A stretch of 47,880 nucleotides of DNA, taken from UBA1764 sp045642565. Lineage in GTDB: Bacteria; Bacillota; Clostridia; Peptostreptococcales; Anaerovoracaceae. The notes under the pieces were generated by a model. The model saw only the letters and a program-made list of their open reading frames with translations. It had not been told where the DNA came from and did no database searches. The DNA lies in assembly GCA_045642565.1 (NCBI GenBank), contig JAZUJE010000018.1, forward strand, positions 1 to 47,880, in the 5' to 3' direction. Positions 23,694 through 32,007 of this stretch are shown piece after piece. Position numbers and translations under genes: made by a program. Positions within the stretch are counted from its first letter, which is position 1, and each line of letters starts with the position of its first letter.

Positions 23694-24104
23694 ATGACAC
23701 ACGAAGACTATATGAAAGAAGCCTTGATCGAGGCTCAAAAAGCATATGATATAGAGGAAGTCCCAATAGGCTGTATAATAGTAAAAAATGGCGAAATTAT
23801 AGCCAGAGCCTATAATACTGTTGAAAAAGATAAGCATCCTTTGGCCCATGCCGAAATGAAAGCTATCGATGAGGCGGTAAAAAAGATAGGGTGGCGGCTT
23901 TCCGGCTGTGATATGTATGTTACGTTAGAGCCGTGCGAAATGTGTAAAGGGGCTATTTCATGGGCCCGCCTGGATCATGTATATATAGGCACAAAGGCCA
24001 AAAAGGGCTCAGATTTTAAGCCAGAATTTGTCTTTGGAATATTGCCCGAAGCGTGCTACAATATAATAGTTAAGTTTTTTAAAGATTTGCGGAGGACCAA
24101 ATGA
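23694..24104 (+). CDS. tadA: tRNA-specific adenosine deaminase (TadA family)
   Basis: A 136-residue zinc deaminase. H52-A-E54 and P80-C81-x2-C84 are the catalytic and zinc-binding motifs. VPIGCIIVKNGEIIA and WRLSGCDMYVTLEPC are as in TadA, which converts A34 to inosine in tRNA-Arg(ACG). The C-terminus is shorter and more diverged than in most TadA proteins, so another nucleoside deaminase role is possible. No ribosome site exists: the ATG lies 8 bases after the encoded CCA of tRNA-Arg, and the bases between are only T and A. The stop overlaps the next gene (ATGA). Confidence 0.85.
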   Translation: MTHEDYMKEALIEAQKAYDIEEVPIGCIIVKNGEIIARAYNTVEKDKHPLAHAEMKAIDEAVKKIGWRLSGCDMYVTLEPCEMCKGAISWARLDHVYIGTKAKKGSDFKPEFVFGILPEACYNIIVKFFKDLRRTK

Positions 24105-24973
24105 AGAAACGCTGCATAATTCTTATTACAATATTAGCAATGATACTTGCATCAGCTACTACAGTTTTTGCAGGCGGTCTTGACCTTGTAGAAGTTAACC
24201 CAAAAGATGGCTCAAACAACAGCCAACCGGTTAACATGTGCGTAAAATTAACTTTTAACGATGTAATGGTTGGAGCCGATGATATAGAAGCTAATGCCGG
24301 AAGGTTCAAGATTACAAATCCGGATGGTGAAGAGCAATCTTTCCAAATGGTTTATAGCGAAAAGTATCCTAACGAACTTTGGCTTGTACTTGATGGTGCA
24401 CTTGAACAGAAAACAGAATATAAAGTAACAGTTGGTGCCGGAGTTGTTTCTGCGAACGGAAAAACGACAGCAGAATCTACGAGTGTTACATTCGCAACAA
24501 GAAATACAAAGAATGATGGTTTAATTTCAACTGTTATGATGATTTTCATGATGGGACTGTTATTCTTCCTTTCAAGTAGAGCTGCAAAGAAGCAAAAGCA
24601 AGAAAATGAACCTTTAACAGTTGCTCAAGCAGAGAAGCTCAATCCATACAAGATTGCAAAAGCTAAAGGTTGGAAACTCGAAGTTGCTGAAGAGTATGTA
24701 AGACGCGAAAAAGAAAAAGCAAAGAAGGCCGAAGAGAAAGCTCTTGAAGATAAACGCAGAAGAGAAGCAATTTCTGCAGAAGAAAGAGCAAAGATTGAAG
24801 CAGAAGTTGACTCTGAAGAAAGACGCAACGGTTGGTTTAGAGTTCATACAAAAGGCAGTATGCTTGCACACGGTCTTGAATGTCCAAAACCAATCAAGAA
24901 AAAGAATGCTGCAAAGCGTAAAGCTGCAGAAGAGCGTGCTAAGAAGTATGCAAAGAATAAAAAGAAAAAATAG
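24101..24973 (+). CDS. Exported SbsA Ig-like domain protein with basic cytoplasmic tail
   Basis: A 290-residue protein of unknown function. It has a signal peptide (1 to about 24), then an SbsA/Big-type Ig-like domain (about 26-133; VEVNPKDGSNNSQPVN, KYPNELWLVLDGALEQKTEY, VSFATRN-like end). One hydrophobic helix (about 138-158) follows, then a long Lys/Arg/Glu/Ala-rich tail to the end with the likely coiled coil REKEKAKKAEEKALEDKR. The layout implies an extracytoplasmic domain held by one membrane helix with a highly charged cytoplasmic tail. Its start overlaps the tadA stop, so it is translationally coupled to it. No function is proposed. Confidence 0.75.
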   Translation: MKKRCIILITILAMILASATTVFAGGLDLVEVNPKDGSNNSQPVNMCVKLTFNDVMVGADDIEANAGRFKITNPDGEEQSFQMVYSEKYPNELWLVLDGALEQKTEYKVTVGAGVVSANGKTTAESTSVTFATRNTKNDGLISTVMMIFMMGLLFFLSSRAAKKQKQENEPLTVAQAEKLNPYKIAKAKGWKLEVAEEYVRREKEKAKKAEEKALEDKRRREAISAEERAKIEAEVDSEERRNGWFRVHTKGSMLAHGLECPKPIKKKNAAKRKAAEERAKKYAKNKKKK

Positions 24974-24982
24974 ATATTATTT

Positions 24983-25014
24983 TCAAGGGCCGTGACCAAG
25001 GCCCTTGATTTTAT
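24983..25014 (+). terminator. Terminator after the SbsA-like gene
   Basis: TCAAGGGCC (24983-24991) and GGCCCTTGA (25000-25008) with an 8-base loop, followed by TTTTAT. Confidence 0.75.
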
Positions 25015-25034
25015 ATAAATAAAAGGAGAGCAAA

Positions 25035-26135
25035 ATGAAAAACAAAAAATTTAGGAAAGTGATTTGCTTGATACTTGCTTGCATAATGATTTGTCCAAGC
25101 GTAGTATGTGCAGCACAAACAAATGATACATACAAACATGATCCACGTTTAAACAGCGTTGCGGCAGAAGATATTATTTATGATTCAACTGCAGTATATG
25201 GATTTAAACCAAATCCGGAATCAGCAAGATTAGGTTCTTATGCAAACTTCGATTGGAGCGATGAAAAGATAGTTAACAGCGCAAGACTTGAAAGAATGCA
25301 ATATTTTGAAAGCGTTCAGGCTTTAAAAGATCTTTGTGATGAGCTCTTTGAAAAAGGAGAGTCTATTGAAACTGTAGCAAGAGAAATCAGCACAAAGAGA
25401 AATGAAATTCGTCTTGCTTCTTATGCAAATAACCCGGAGGGTTTAGCTGCATTAAAACAGAGCAATTTAGAAAACTTCGGAAACGAAACAGGGCCGACTC
25501 CGGAATACTTATTTGAAAAATACGGTTCTTGGGAAGTTGTTTTAGAAAAGGCTTTCAGCTTAAATCCTGGAATGGATGCTTGCCTTGGGCTTTATGATCT
25601 TAATTACGCTTTTTATATTCAAATCGGTCAATATAAAGAGAGCTATTATACAGATGCTATGCAATGGGGATATGATGAAAACTTATTTAAAGGCATCACT
25701 GATAATATTTATTCAGAATTAGAAAAATGCAATCGCGCAGAAGCAATCACATTAATATGGAATGCATTAGGAAGTCCAAAAGCTGACACAGGTGTAACAG
25801 TATTTGGTGATATAAATAACTCTGATTATTTTTACGATGCAGTTTCTTGGGCATATGAAGAAGGCGTAACAACAGGAACAAGTGAAACAACTTTTTCCCC
25901 ATCGCAAACACTTACAAGAGCTCAGGTCTTAACATTGTTATATCGCTGCATTGGAGATAAGCAAGATGCAGAAAATAAATTTACAGATGTAGCAAGTGAT
26001 GCATGGTATTATGATGCGGTTCTCTGGGCTGTTGCAGAAGGAATTACCACCGGCGCAACAGAGACAACTTTTAGTCCGTATAATTTATGCAAGAGGGCCG
26101 ATGCAGTTACATTTATGTGGCGCTCAATGAATTAG
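25035..26135 (+). CDS. S-layer homology (SLH) domain surface protein
   Basis: A 366-residue exported protein with a signal peptide (1 to about 26, CAAQ). The N-terminal 200 residues are unrecognised. Three SLH repeats fill the C-terminal half: the first with NRAEAITLIWNALG, the second with YDAVSWAYEEGVTTGTSETT and TRAQVLTLLYRCIG, and the third with YDAVLWAVAEGITTGATETT and KRADAVTFMWRSMN. SLH domains tether proteins to pyruvylated secondary wall polymer. AGGAG precedes the ATG. It is separated by terminators from both neighbours, so it is probably monocistronic. Confidence 0.88.
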   Translation: MKNKKFRKVICLILACIMICPSVVCAAQTNDTYKHDPRLNSVAAEDIIYDSTAVYGFKPNPESARLGSYANFDWSDEKIVNSARLERMQYFESVQALKDLCDELFEKGESIETVAREISTKRNEIRLASYANNPEGLAALKQSNLENFGNETGPTPEYLFEKYGSWEVVLEKAFSLNPGMDACLGLYDLNYAFYIQIGQYKESYYTDAMQWGYDENLFKGITDNIYSELEKCNRAEAITLIWNALGSPKADTGVTVFGDINNSDYFYDAVSWAYEEGVTTGTSETTFSPSQTLTRAQVLTLLYRCIGDKQDAENKFTDVASDAWYYDAVLWAVAEGITTGATETTFSPYNLCKRADAVTFMWRSMN

Positions 26136-26140
26136 ACAAA

Positions 26141-26178
26141 TAAAAACTCCGAAGCTTAGCTTCGGAGTTTATTTTTAT
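26141..26178. terminator. Bidirectional terminator between the SLH and Lrp genes
   Basis: ACTCCGAAGC (26146-26155) and GCTTCGGAGT (26159-26168) form a perfect 10-bp stem with A-rich and T-rich flanks, fitting the convergent genes. Confidence 0.88.
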
Positions 26179-26642
26179 TTTTCAGCAGAAGGTACTACAC
26201 TGTAGCGCTTTTTACTGCTTGAGAGTATAACATTGGTTTGGCAATGGCGTACTCCGGAAATACTTTTAATTGTTGACATTAACTTTTCCAAAGTTTCTGT
26301 ATTTTTTGTTGTAATCTTTAATGCATAGTCATATTCACCGGTTATATGGTGACATTCAAGAATCTCATCCGCATTATCTACAAACAATTGAAGCTCTTTA
26401 ACGGCGCTTCCTGTGGTACTTTCCAAGCTTACGAGCATAAGCACTGATAGCTCTTTTGCCATCGCTGCCGGTGATAAAATCGTAGTATATTGTTCAATAA
26501 TATTTGCCGTTTCAAGCTTTCTTAATCTTTCTGACACCGCAGACAGTGAGAGGTTGACCTTTTTAGAGAGGTCTGAAATTGAAACTCGAGCGTTTGCCTG
26601 CAGTATTTCCAAAATTTTTACATCAATTGAGTCAATAGTCAT
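26175..26642 (-). CDS. Lrp/AsnC-family transcriptional regulator
   Basis: A 155-residue feast/famine regulator. The N-terminal HTH is DSIDVKILEILQANARVSIS with LSAVSERLRKLE as the recognition helix. The C-terminal RAM domain has HHITGEYDYALKI and a TLEKLMSTIKSISGV helix. Such proteins respond to amino acids as octamers. The start is placed at the ATG ending at 26642, which has AGGAG upstream; a longer frame of 25 extra residues has no ribosome site and unlikely content. The target is unknown; it is divergent from glnS. Confidence 0.92.
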   Translation of the reverse strand: MTIDSIDVKILEILQANARVSISDLSKKVNLSLSAVSERLRKLETANIIEQYTTILSPAAMAKELSVLMLVSLESTTGSAVKELQLFVDNADEILECHHITGEYDYALKITTKNTETLEKLMSTIKSISGVRHCQTNVILSSSKKRYSVVPSAEK

Positions 26643-26757
26643 AATAAATCTCCTAAATCTTTCGTTATTTTTAAATATACCAAAAAAAATACGGTTTTGC
26701 AAGCGCGGTGCGAGCAAAGAAAAGCAAATAGAATGATAAAGAAACTGTTTTCTATGA

Positions 26758-26763
26758 TATAAT
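26758..26763 (+). promoter_or_regulatory. -10 element of the glnS transcript
   Basis: TATAAT about 45 bases upstream of the glnS ATG. The leader contains AAAAGGAG as ribosome site. The -35 is weak. No T-box-like structure is seen in the short leader. Confidence 0.4.
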
Positions 26764-26808
26764 TACCATGTATGACTATGTGAATAAGCAAAAGGAGACT
26801 TTTTATAT

Positions 26809-28440
26809 ATGGAAAGCAATTTTATTCATGACATAATTGATAAAGACATTGCAGAAGGCAAGTATACACATGAAATAACTACCCGTTTCCCGCCGGAGCC
26901 AAATGGGTATTTACATATCGGCCATTGTAAATCAATTTGTCTAAATTTCGGGACAGCCAAAAAATATGGTGGAAAATGTAATCTTAGATATGATGATACT
27001 AATCCTGTAAATGAGGATGATGAGTTTGTAGGCTCTATAGAAGAAGATGTTAAGTGGCTCGGTTTTGAATGGAATAGTTTAAATAAAGCTTCAAACTATT
27101 TTGACAAAATGTATGAATGTGCTGTTCAGCTGATTAAATTGGGGAAAGCCTATATTTGTGAATACAGCGCAGATCAAATCAGAGAAACTCGTGGTACATT
27201 AACAGAGCCTGGAAAAAATTCTCCATGGCGTGATAGACCAGTAGAAGAAAATCTTCAAATCTTTGAAGATATGAAGGCTGGTAAATATGCAGATGGCGAA
27301 AGAGTTCTTCGTGCAAAGATTGATATGGCATCTCCTAATATGAATATGAGAGATCCGGTTATCTATCGAGTAATGCATGTTACTCATCAAAATACAGGAG
27401 ATAAATGGTGCATCTATCCTATGTACGATTTTGCACATCCTCTTGAAGATGCAATTGAAGGAATCACACATTCACTTTGTACTCTTGAATTCGAAGATCA
27501 TAGACCGTTTTATAATTGGGTTCTTGAGACTCTTGGTTGGAAAGAAGCTCCTCAGCAGATTGAATTTGCAAAGCTTAATTTAACAAATACTATCATGAGT
27601 AAGCGTAATATTAAAAAGCTTGTTCTTGAAGGAAATGTTGAAGGTTGGGATGATCCAAGACTTTGTACAATCGCTGGAATGAGAAGACGCGGATACACTC
27701 CGGCAGCACTTAGAAATTTTTGTGATGCAATCGGAGTTGCAAAAGCTAATTCATTAATTGACATGAGTCAGCTCGAGGTCTTTGTTCGTGATGACTTAAA
27801 CGGTAAAGTCGATAATAAGATGGTTGTATTAAAACCTCTTAAGCTTATTATCGATAATTATCCTGAAGGACAAATTGAGATGCTTCCAATTGAAAATAAT
27901 CCTGCAGAAGAAAACCCTACAATTCGCGAGATTCCATTCGGGCGTGAACTTTGGGTAGAACAGGATGATTTTATGGAAATCCCTGCAAAAAAATATTTCA
28001 GATTATTCCCGGGCAATGAAGTTCGTTTAAAGAATGCATATTTTGTAACATGCAACAGTGTTGAAAAAGATGCAAACGGAAATGTAGTTTGCCTGCATTG
28101 CACATATGATCCGGAAACAAAATCCGGAACCCCTGGTGCTGATGCCCGTAAAGTAAAAGGCACAATTCACTGGGTTGAGGCAAGCACTGCTGTTGATATT
28201 CCTGTTCGTCAGTATGGATATTTAGCTTATCCAAATGAAGAAACTGGATATAACGAATTTGATCCAAACTCCCGTGAAGATTTAACAGCAAAAGCAGAAC
28301 CAAGTCTTAAAGATGCTCCTGCCGGAGAACGCTACCAATTCTTCCGCAATGGATACTACATTTGTGACACAGTTCTTTCAAAGCCGGGCCTTCCGGTATT
28401 CAACCAGATTGTTGGATTGAAATCTTCTTGGAAGAAATAA
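26809..28440 (+). CDS. glnS: Glutaminyl-tRNA synthetase
   Basis: A 543-residue class I synthetase charging tRNA-Gln. HIGH is at 36-39 (RFPPEPNGYLHIGH), with the MSKRN signature at 263-267. The C-terminal anticodon-binding beta-barrel domains run from about 340. Length and order match bacterial GlnRS, not GluRS. Its presence points to direct Gln charging, although many Clostridia use GatCAB instead. AGGAG lies before the ATG. It starts a run of genes glnS-truA-dCMP deaminase-tagO-mnaA with short gaps. Confidence 0.95.
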   Translation: MESNFIHDIIDKDIAEGKYTHEITTRFPPEPNGYLHIGHCKSICLNFGTAKKYGGKCNLRYDDTNPVNEDDEFVGSIEEDVKWLGFEWNSLNKASNYFDKMYECAVQLIKLGKAYICEYSADQIRETRGTLTEPGKNSPWRDRPVEENLQIFEDMKAGKYADGERVLRAKIDMASPNMNMRDPVIYRVMHVTHQNTGDKWCIYPMYDFAHPLEDAIEGITHSLCTLEFEDHRPFYNWVLETLGWKEAPQQIEFAKLNLTNTIMSKRNIKKLVLEGNVEGWDDPRLCTIAGMRRRGYTPAALRNFCDAIGVAKANSLIDMSQLEVFVRDDLNGKVDNKMVVLKPLKLIIDNYPEGQIEMLPIENNPAEENPTIREIPFGRELWVEQDDFMEIPAKKYFRLFPGNEVRLKNAYFVTCNSVEKDANGNVVCLHCTYDPETKSGTPGADARKVKGTIHWVEASTAVDIPVRQYGYLAYPNEETGYNEFDPNSREDLTAKAEPSLKDAPAGERYQFFRNGYYICDTVLSKPGLPVFNQIVGLKSSWKK

Positions 28441-28453
28441 GCTGACAAAATAA

Positions 28454-29215
28454 ATGCGAAATATATTGCTTACAATTGCATATGATGGAACAAACTTTTG
28501 TGGCTGGCAAAGACAATCAAACTTTAGAACAGTGCAAGGTGAACTTGAAAAAGCTCTTAGCATAGTGGTTGGCAAGCCTGTCGAAATTTCCGGGACATCA
28601 AGAACAGATTCCGGCGTACATGCAAAAGCACAATGCGCAACTTTGATTTTAGATGATGACGGAATTCCAACAGAGAATATTGCAAGGGCAACAAACGATG
28701 TTCTTGCTTTTGATAAGCTTGAAGGCATCAGCGATGTTAGAATAGTTGATGTGAAAGAAATGCCGGATGCTTTTCATGCAAGACATGATGCTAAAGGCAA
28801 AAGATATATTTATAAAATTTGCAATGCAATAGAGAAGTCTCCGTTTAGGCGTACACAGTTTTATCAAATCTCAAAGAGTTTAGATCTTGATGCGATGAGA
28901 AAAGCTGCAGAGCAAATTGTCGGAACGCATGATTTTAAATCTTTTGAAACTGCAGGAAGTACAGTTCACGAAACGACAGTAAGAACAGTATATAAATTAA
29001 CTGTGGATAAAAAAGATGATGACATTACCGTCGCGATCGAAGGAGATGGCTTCTTATATAATATGGTTAGAATTATCGTTGGCACTCTTGTTGAAGTAGG
29101 TCTTCATAAAATAGATGCAAACGATATAGATAAAATAATTAAAGCAAAAGATAGAAGCAAGGCAGGGCATACAGCTCCGCCTCAAGGACTTTATTTAGAT
29201 GAGGTGTTTTTCTAA
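28454..29215 (+). CDS. truA: tRNA pseudouridine synthase A
   Basis: A 253-residue TruA, modifying U38-U40 of tRNA anticodon arms. The catalytic Asp is D52 in SGTSRTDSGVHA. DGTNFCGWQRQ at the start and DGFLYNMVRIIVGTLVEVG near the C-terminus are family motifs. It follows glnS by 13 bases with no clear ribosome site, so coupling to glnS is likely. Its stop overlaps the next start (TAATG). Confidence 0.95.
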   Translation: MRNILLTIAYDGTNFCGWQRQSNFRTVQGELEKALSIVVGKPVEISGTSRTDSGVHAKAQCATLILDDDGIPTENIARATNDVLAFDKLEGISDVRIVDVKEMPDAFHARHDAKGKRYIYKICNAIEKSPFRRTQFYQISKSLDLDAMRKAAEQIVGTHDFKSFETAGSTVHETTVRTVYKLTVDKKDDDITVAIEGDGFLYNMVRIIVGTLVEVGLHKIDANDIDKIIKAKDRSKAGHTAPPQGLYLDEVFF

Positions 29216-29661
29216 TGGATAAAAGACCAAGTTGGGACGAATATTTTATGGATATGGCAGAGCTCGCAAGAACTCGCACAACATGTCTTCGCCGTGGTGT
29301 TGGTGCCGTTATCGTAAAAGAAAACAGAGTGATTGCTACCGGTTATAATGGAACTCCAAAAAACATCAGCCATTGCAGTGAAGTGGGATGTTTGCGTGAA
29401 AAGCTTGGTGTTCCAAGTGGACAACGACATGAACTTTGCAGAGGGCTTCATGCAGAACAGAATGCAATTATTCAAGCTGCTTGTACCGGAGCCAGTGTTG
29501 ATGGCGCAACTCTTTATTGCACAACACAGCCATGTGCAATTTGTACAAAAATGATAATTAATGCCGGAATCAAACGTATTGTAATCAAAGAGTCATATCC
29601 TGATGAGCTCGGAGAGTCAATGATTAAAGAGGCCGGAATAAAGGTGGATATATTAAAATAA
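29215..29661 (+). CDS. Deoxycytidylate (dCMP) deaminase family protein
   Basis: A 148-residue zinc deaminase. H79-A-E81 and C107/C110 (PCAIC) form the active site. The insertion NISHCSEVGCLREKLGVPSG with additional Cys/His fits ComEB/dCMP deaminase, which makes dUMP for thymidylate synthesis. The start overlaps the truA stop. Good length match. Confidence 0.92.
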   Translation: MDKRPSWDEYFMDMAELARTRTTCLRRGVGAVIVKENRVIATGYNGTPKNISHCSEVGCLREKLGVPSGQRHELCRGLHAEQNAIIQAACTGASVDGATLYCTTQPCAICTKMIINAGIKRIVIKESYPDELGESMIKEAGIKVDILK

Positions 29662-29662
29662 T

Positions 29663-30727
29663 ATGCTCGAATTTTTTAAGGCGTTTTTCTTAGCCGCAGT
29701 AATAACCGCAATACTTACGCCTATTGCAATTAAAATAGCTCCGAAAATTGGTGCAATGGATGTTCCAAAGGACGAGCGCAGAATGCACAATCATCCGATT
29801 CCTCGTCTTGGAGGTTTAGAAATTTTAATTGGTATGGTTGCCGCTATTTTGATATGTGTTCCTCAAACAGAGGGACAGCTTGGCGGAACTCAAGTAAAAG
29901 GTTTCCTTGCAGGAGCTGTAGTTATAGTTATCGTGGGTTTGATTGATGATTTGCACGGATTAAAACCATTGCAAAAAATGGCAGGGCAAATCATTGCCGC
30001 AATAGTTCCATGTATGTTTAGTGTAAGAATTTTTGCTATAACAAACATATTTGGAGAAGGATATATTGAGTTCCCTGAAATTGTTTCAATTATCATTACA
30101 ATAATTTGGATTGTTGCGATTATTAATACCATTAACTTGATTGATGGTCTTGATGGTCTCGCTGCGGGCGTGTCGATTATTTCTTGCTTCGCAGTTGCTT
30201 ATACGAGTTTTCTTGCCGGACGTCCGGAAACATGCGAGCTTGTTCTTGCAATTGCCGGAGCTGCTTTCGGATTTTTAATTTACAATTTCCATCCTGCAAA
30301 AATATTTATGGGTGATGCAGGCTCTATGCTTCTTGGATATTCACTTGCAACAATGTCATTGATAGGTGTTTCATCTACAAAAGGCACAGTTCTTTTTGTA
30401 AGTCTTATTCCGATTATTATTCTTGCGCTTCCTATATTTGATACAGTTTTTGCAGTTATAAGAAGAGTTGCAAATCATAAACCGATTATGAAAGCCGATA
30501 AGGGCCATTTGCATCATAGAATTATGGCTCTTGGAATTGGACAACGCCGTGCAGTTATTGCGCTTTATTGCATTTCAGCTATTATGGGTGGTGCCGGAAT
30601 TTTATGGACAATGCGCATGAGAGTTCAGGCTCTAATTCTTGCATTGATTGGTGCCACACTAATTTGGGTCTTTCTTGGAGTAGATCCAACAAAAGAAGTA
30701 GAAGAATCTAAAGAGGACAAAAAATAA
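29663..30727 (+). CDS. Undecaprenyl-phosphate GlcNAc-1-phosphate transferase (TagO/WecA family)
   Basis: A 354-residue polytopic enzyme of the MraY/WecA superfamily that starts wall teichoic acid or other polymer synthesis on undecaprenyl phosphate. Motifs include MDVPKDERRMHNHPIPRLGG (N-terminal), GLIDDLHGLKP (the catalytic Asp pair), NLIDGLDGLAAG and FMGDAGSMLLG, plus KGHLHHRIMALGIGQR (His-rich cytoplasmic loop). About ten membrane segments. It overlaps the epimerase start by 1 base, consistent with a UDP-GlcNAc/ManNAc polymer pathway. Confidence 0.93.
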   Translation: MLEFFKAFFLAAVITAILTPIAIKIAPKIGAMDVPKDERRMHNHPIPRLGGLEILIGMVAAILICVPQTEGQLGGTQVKGFLAGAVVIVIVGLIDDLHGLKPLQKMAGQIIAAIVPCMFSVRIFAITNIFGEGYIEFPEIVSIIITIIWIVAIINTINLIDGLDGLAAGVSIISCFAVAYTSFLAGRPETCELVLAIAGAAFGFLIYNFHPAKIFMGDAGSMLLGYSLATMSLIGVSSTKGTVLFVSLIPIIILALPIFDTVFAVIRRVANHKPIMKADKGHLHHRIMALGIGQRRAVIALYCISAIMGGAGILWTMRMRVQALILALIGATLIWVFLGVDPTKEVEESKEDKK

Positions 30728-31830
30728 TGAAAGTTATAACTGTATTTGGGACAAGACCTGAAGCTATAAAGATGGCTCCGGTTGTAAAAGCTTTAAAAGC
30801 TTCGGAAGGCATAGAATGTGTGGTATGTGTTACCGCTCAGCATAGAGAAATGCTCGACCAGGTTTTAGAGCTTTTTGAAATTGTTCCGGATTACGATTTG
30901 AATATAATGAAACCAAATCAAACATTATCTATGATTACTGCAAATGTAATCACTGGTATGGAGCAAGTTCTTTTAAAAGAAAAGCCAGATTTAGTTTTGG
31001 TTCATGGTGACACTTCAACAACATTTGCTACTGCACTTGCATGTTATTATCAACAGATTCCTGTAGGACATGTTGAAGCGGGACTTCGTACATATGATAA
31101 ATACTCACCTTTCCCTGAAGAGATCAACCGTGTTCTTACAGGCCATATTGCAGATTTGCATTTTGCTCCGACAGAAAGCAATAGACAAAATCTCCTTCGC
31201 GAAGGGATAGAAGATAAAAATATTTTCATCACAGGTAATACAGTTATAGATGCATTGCTTGAAACTGCGCAAAAGCCGTATGAGTTTGAAGATGAAGTTC
31301 TAAAGAATATAGATTTTGAACATAAGAGAGTAATAACTGTTACCTGCCACAGAAGAGAGAATCTCGGTGAATATATGGCAGAAATTTTTTCAGCTATTGC
31401 AGATATTGCAAAGGAGTATGATGACGTTGAAGTTGTATATCCGGTGCATATGAATCCAAAGGTTAGAGAAGAAGCAAATCAATATCTTGGCGGAATAAAT
31501 AATATTCATTTGATAGAGCCTCTTAGCTATCAGCCTTTTGTAAAACTTCAAAGCAAATCTTTCTTCATTATTACAGATAGTGGTGGTATACAAGAAGAAG
31601 CTCCGAGTCTTGGCAAACCGGTTTTAGTTGTAAGAAAAGAGACCGAAAGGCCGGAGGCCGTTGTTGCCGGAACCGTTAAAATGGCCGGGGTTGAGCGTGC
31701 AAATGTTTATAAACTTGCTAAAGAATTACTGGATAGCAAGGAATCCTATGGAAAAATGGCACATAGTGCCAACCCGTATGGTGATGGTAAAGCAGCAATA
31801 AGAATTGCACAAATTATACAGAAACATTAA
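30727..31830 (+). CDS. mnaA: UDP-N-acetylglucosamine 2-epimerase (non-hydrolysing)
   Basis: A 367-residue epimerase interconverting UDP-GlcNAc and UDP-ManNAc for wall polymers. GTRPEAIKMAPVVKAL opens the N-terminal Rossmann domain, HVEAGLRTYDKYSPFPEEIN carries catalytic residues, and TDSGGIQEEAPSLGKPVLV is the UDP-binding region. Standard length. It is the last gene of the glnS-to-mnaA run, followed by a strong terminator. Confidence 0.96.
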   Translation: MKVITVFGTRPEAIKMAPVVKALKASEGIECVVCVTAQHREMLDQVLELFEIVPDYDLNIMKPNQTLSMITANVITGMEQVLLKEKPDLVLVHGDTSTTFATALACYYQQIPVGHVEAGLRTYDKYSPFPEEINRVLTGHIADLHFAPTESNRQNLLREGIEDKNIFITGNTVIDALLETAQKPYEFEDEVLKNIDFEHKRVITVTCHRRENLGEYMAEIFSAIADIAKEYDDVEVVYPVHMNPKVREEANQYLGGINNIHLIEPLSYQPFVKLQSKSFFIITDSGGIQEEAPSLGKPVLVVRKETERPEAVVAGTVKMAGVERANVYKLAKELLDSKESYGKMAHSANPYGDGKAAIRIAQIIQKH

Positions 31831-31845
31831 CAAGCAGTTGTGGAA

Positions 31846-31882
31846 AGAACGTTCGGTAAACCCGAACGTTCTTGTTTTATTT
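31846..31882 (+). terminator. Terminator after mnaA
   Basis: AGAACGTTCGG (31846-31856) and CCGAACGTTCT (31862-31872), an 11-bp stem followed by a T-rich run. Confidence 0.85.
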
Positions 31883-31915
31883 CTTGTAAAATTTTTATAA
31901 AACACGCATGAAATC

Positions 31916-31943
31916 TTGATAAAAATGCTATAAGAGCTAAAAT
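31916..31943 (+). promoter_or_regulatory. Promoter of the nucleoside importer operon
   Basis: TTGATA (31916-31921), 16 bases, TAAAAT (31938-31943). The leader to the ATG is about 57 bases and contains AAGGAG. No purine-riboswitch core fits in it. Confidence 0.55.
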
Positions 31944-32007
31944 ATATATGTAAATCAAAAAAACAGGGCGAAAACCCAAAAAAGCTTCGTTTTTTAAGGA
32001 GAAAAAC

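Noticed and set aside
23611..24104. A functional pairing of tRNA-Arg with TadA as its own substrate.
   Set aside because: TadA edits A34 of tRNA-Arg(ACG); this tRNA has CCU and no A34.
26643..26717. A 25-residue upstream extension of the Lrp/AsnC regulator.
   Set aside because: No ribosome site at the upstream start, while the internal ATG has AGGAG and matches the family N-terminus.
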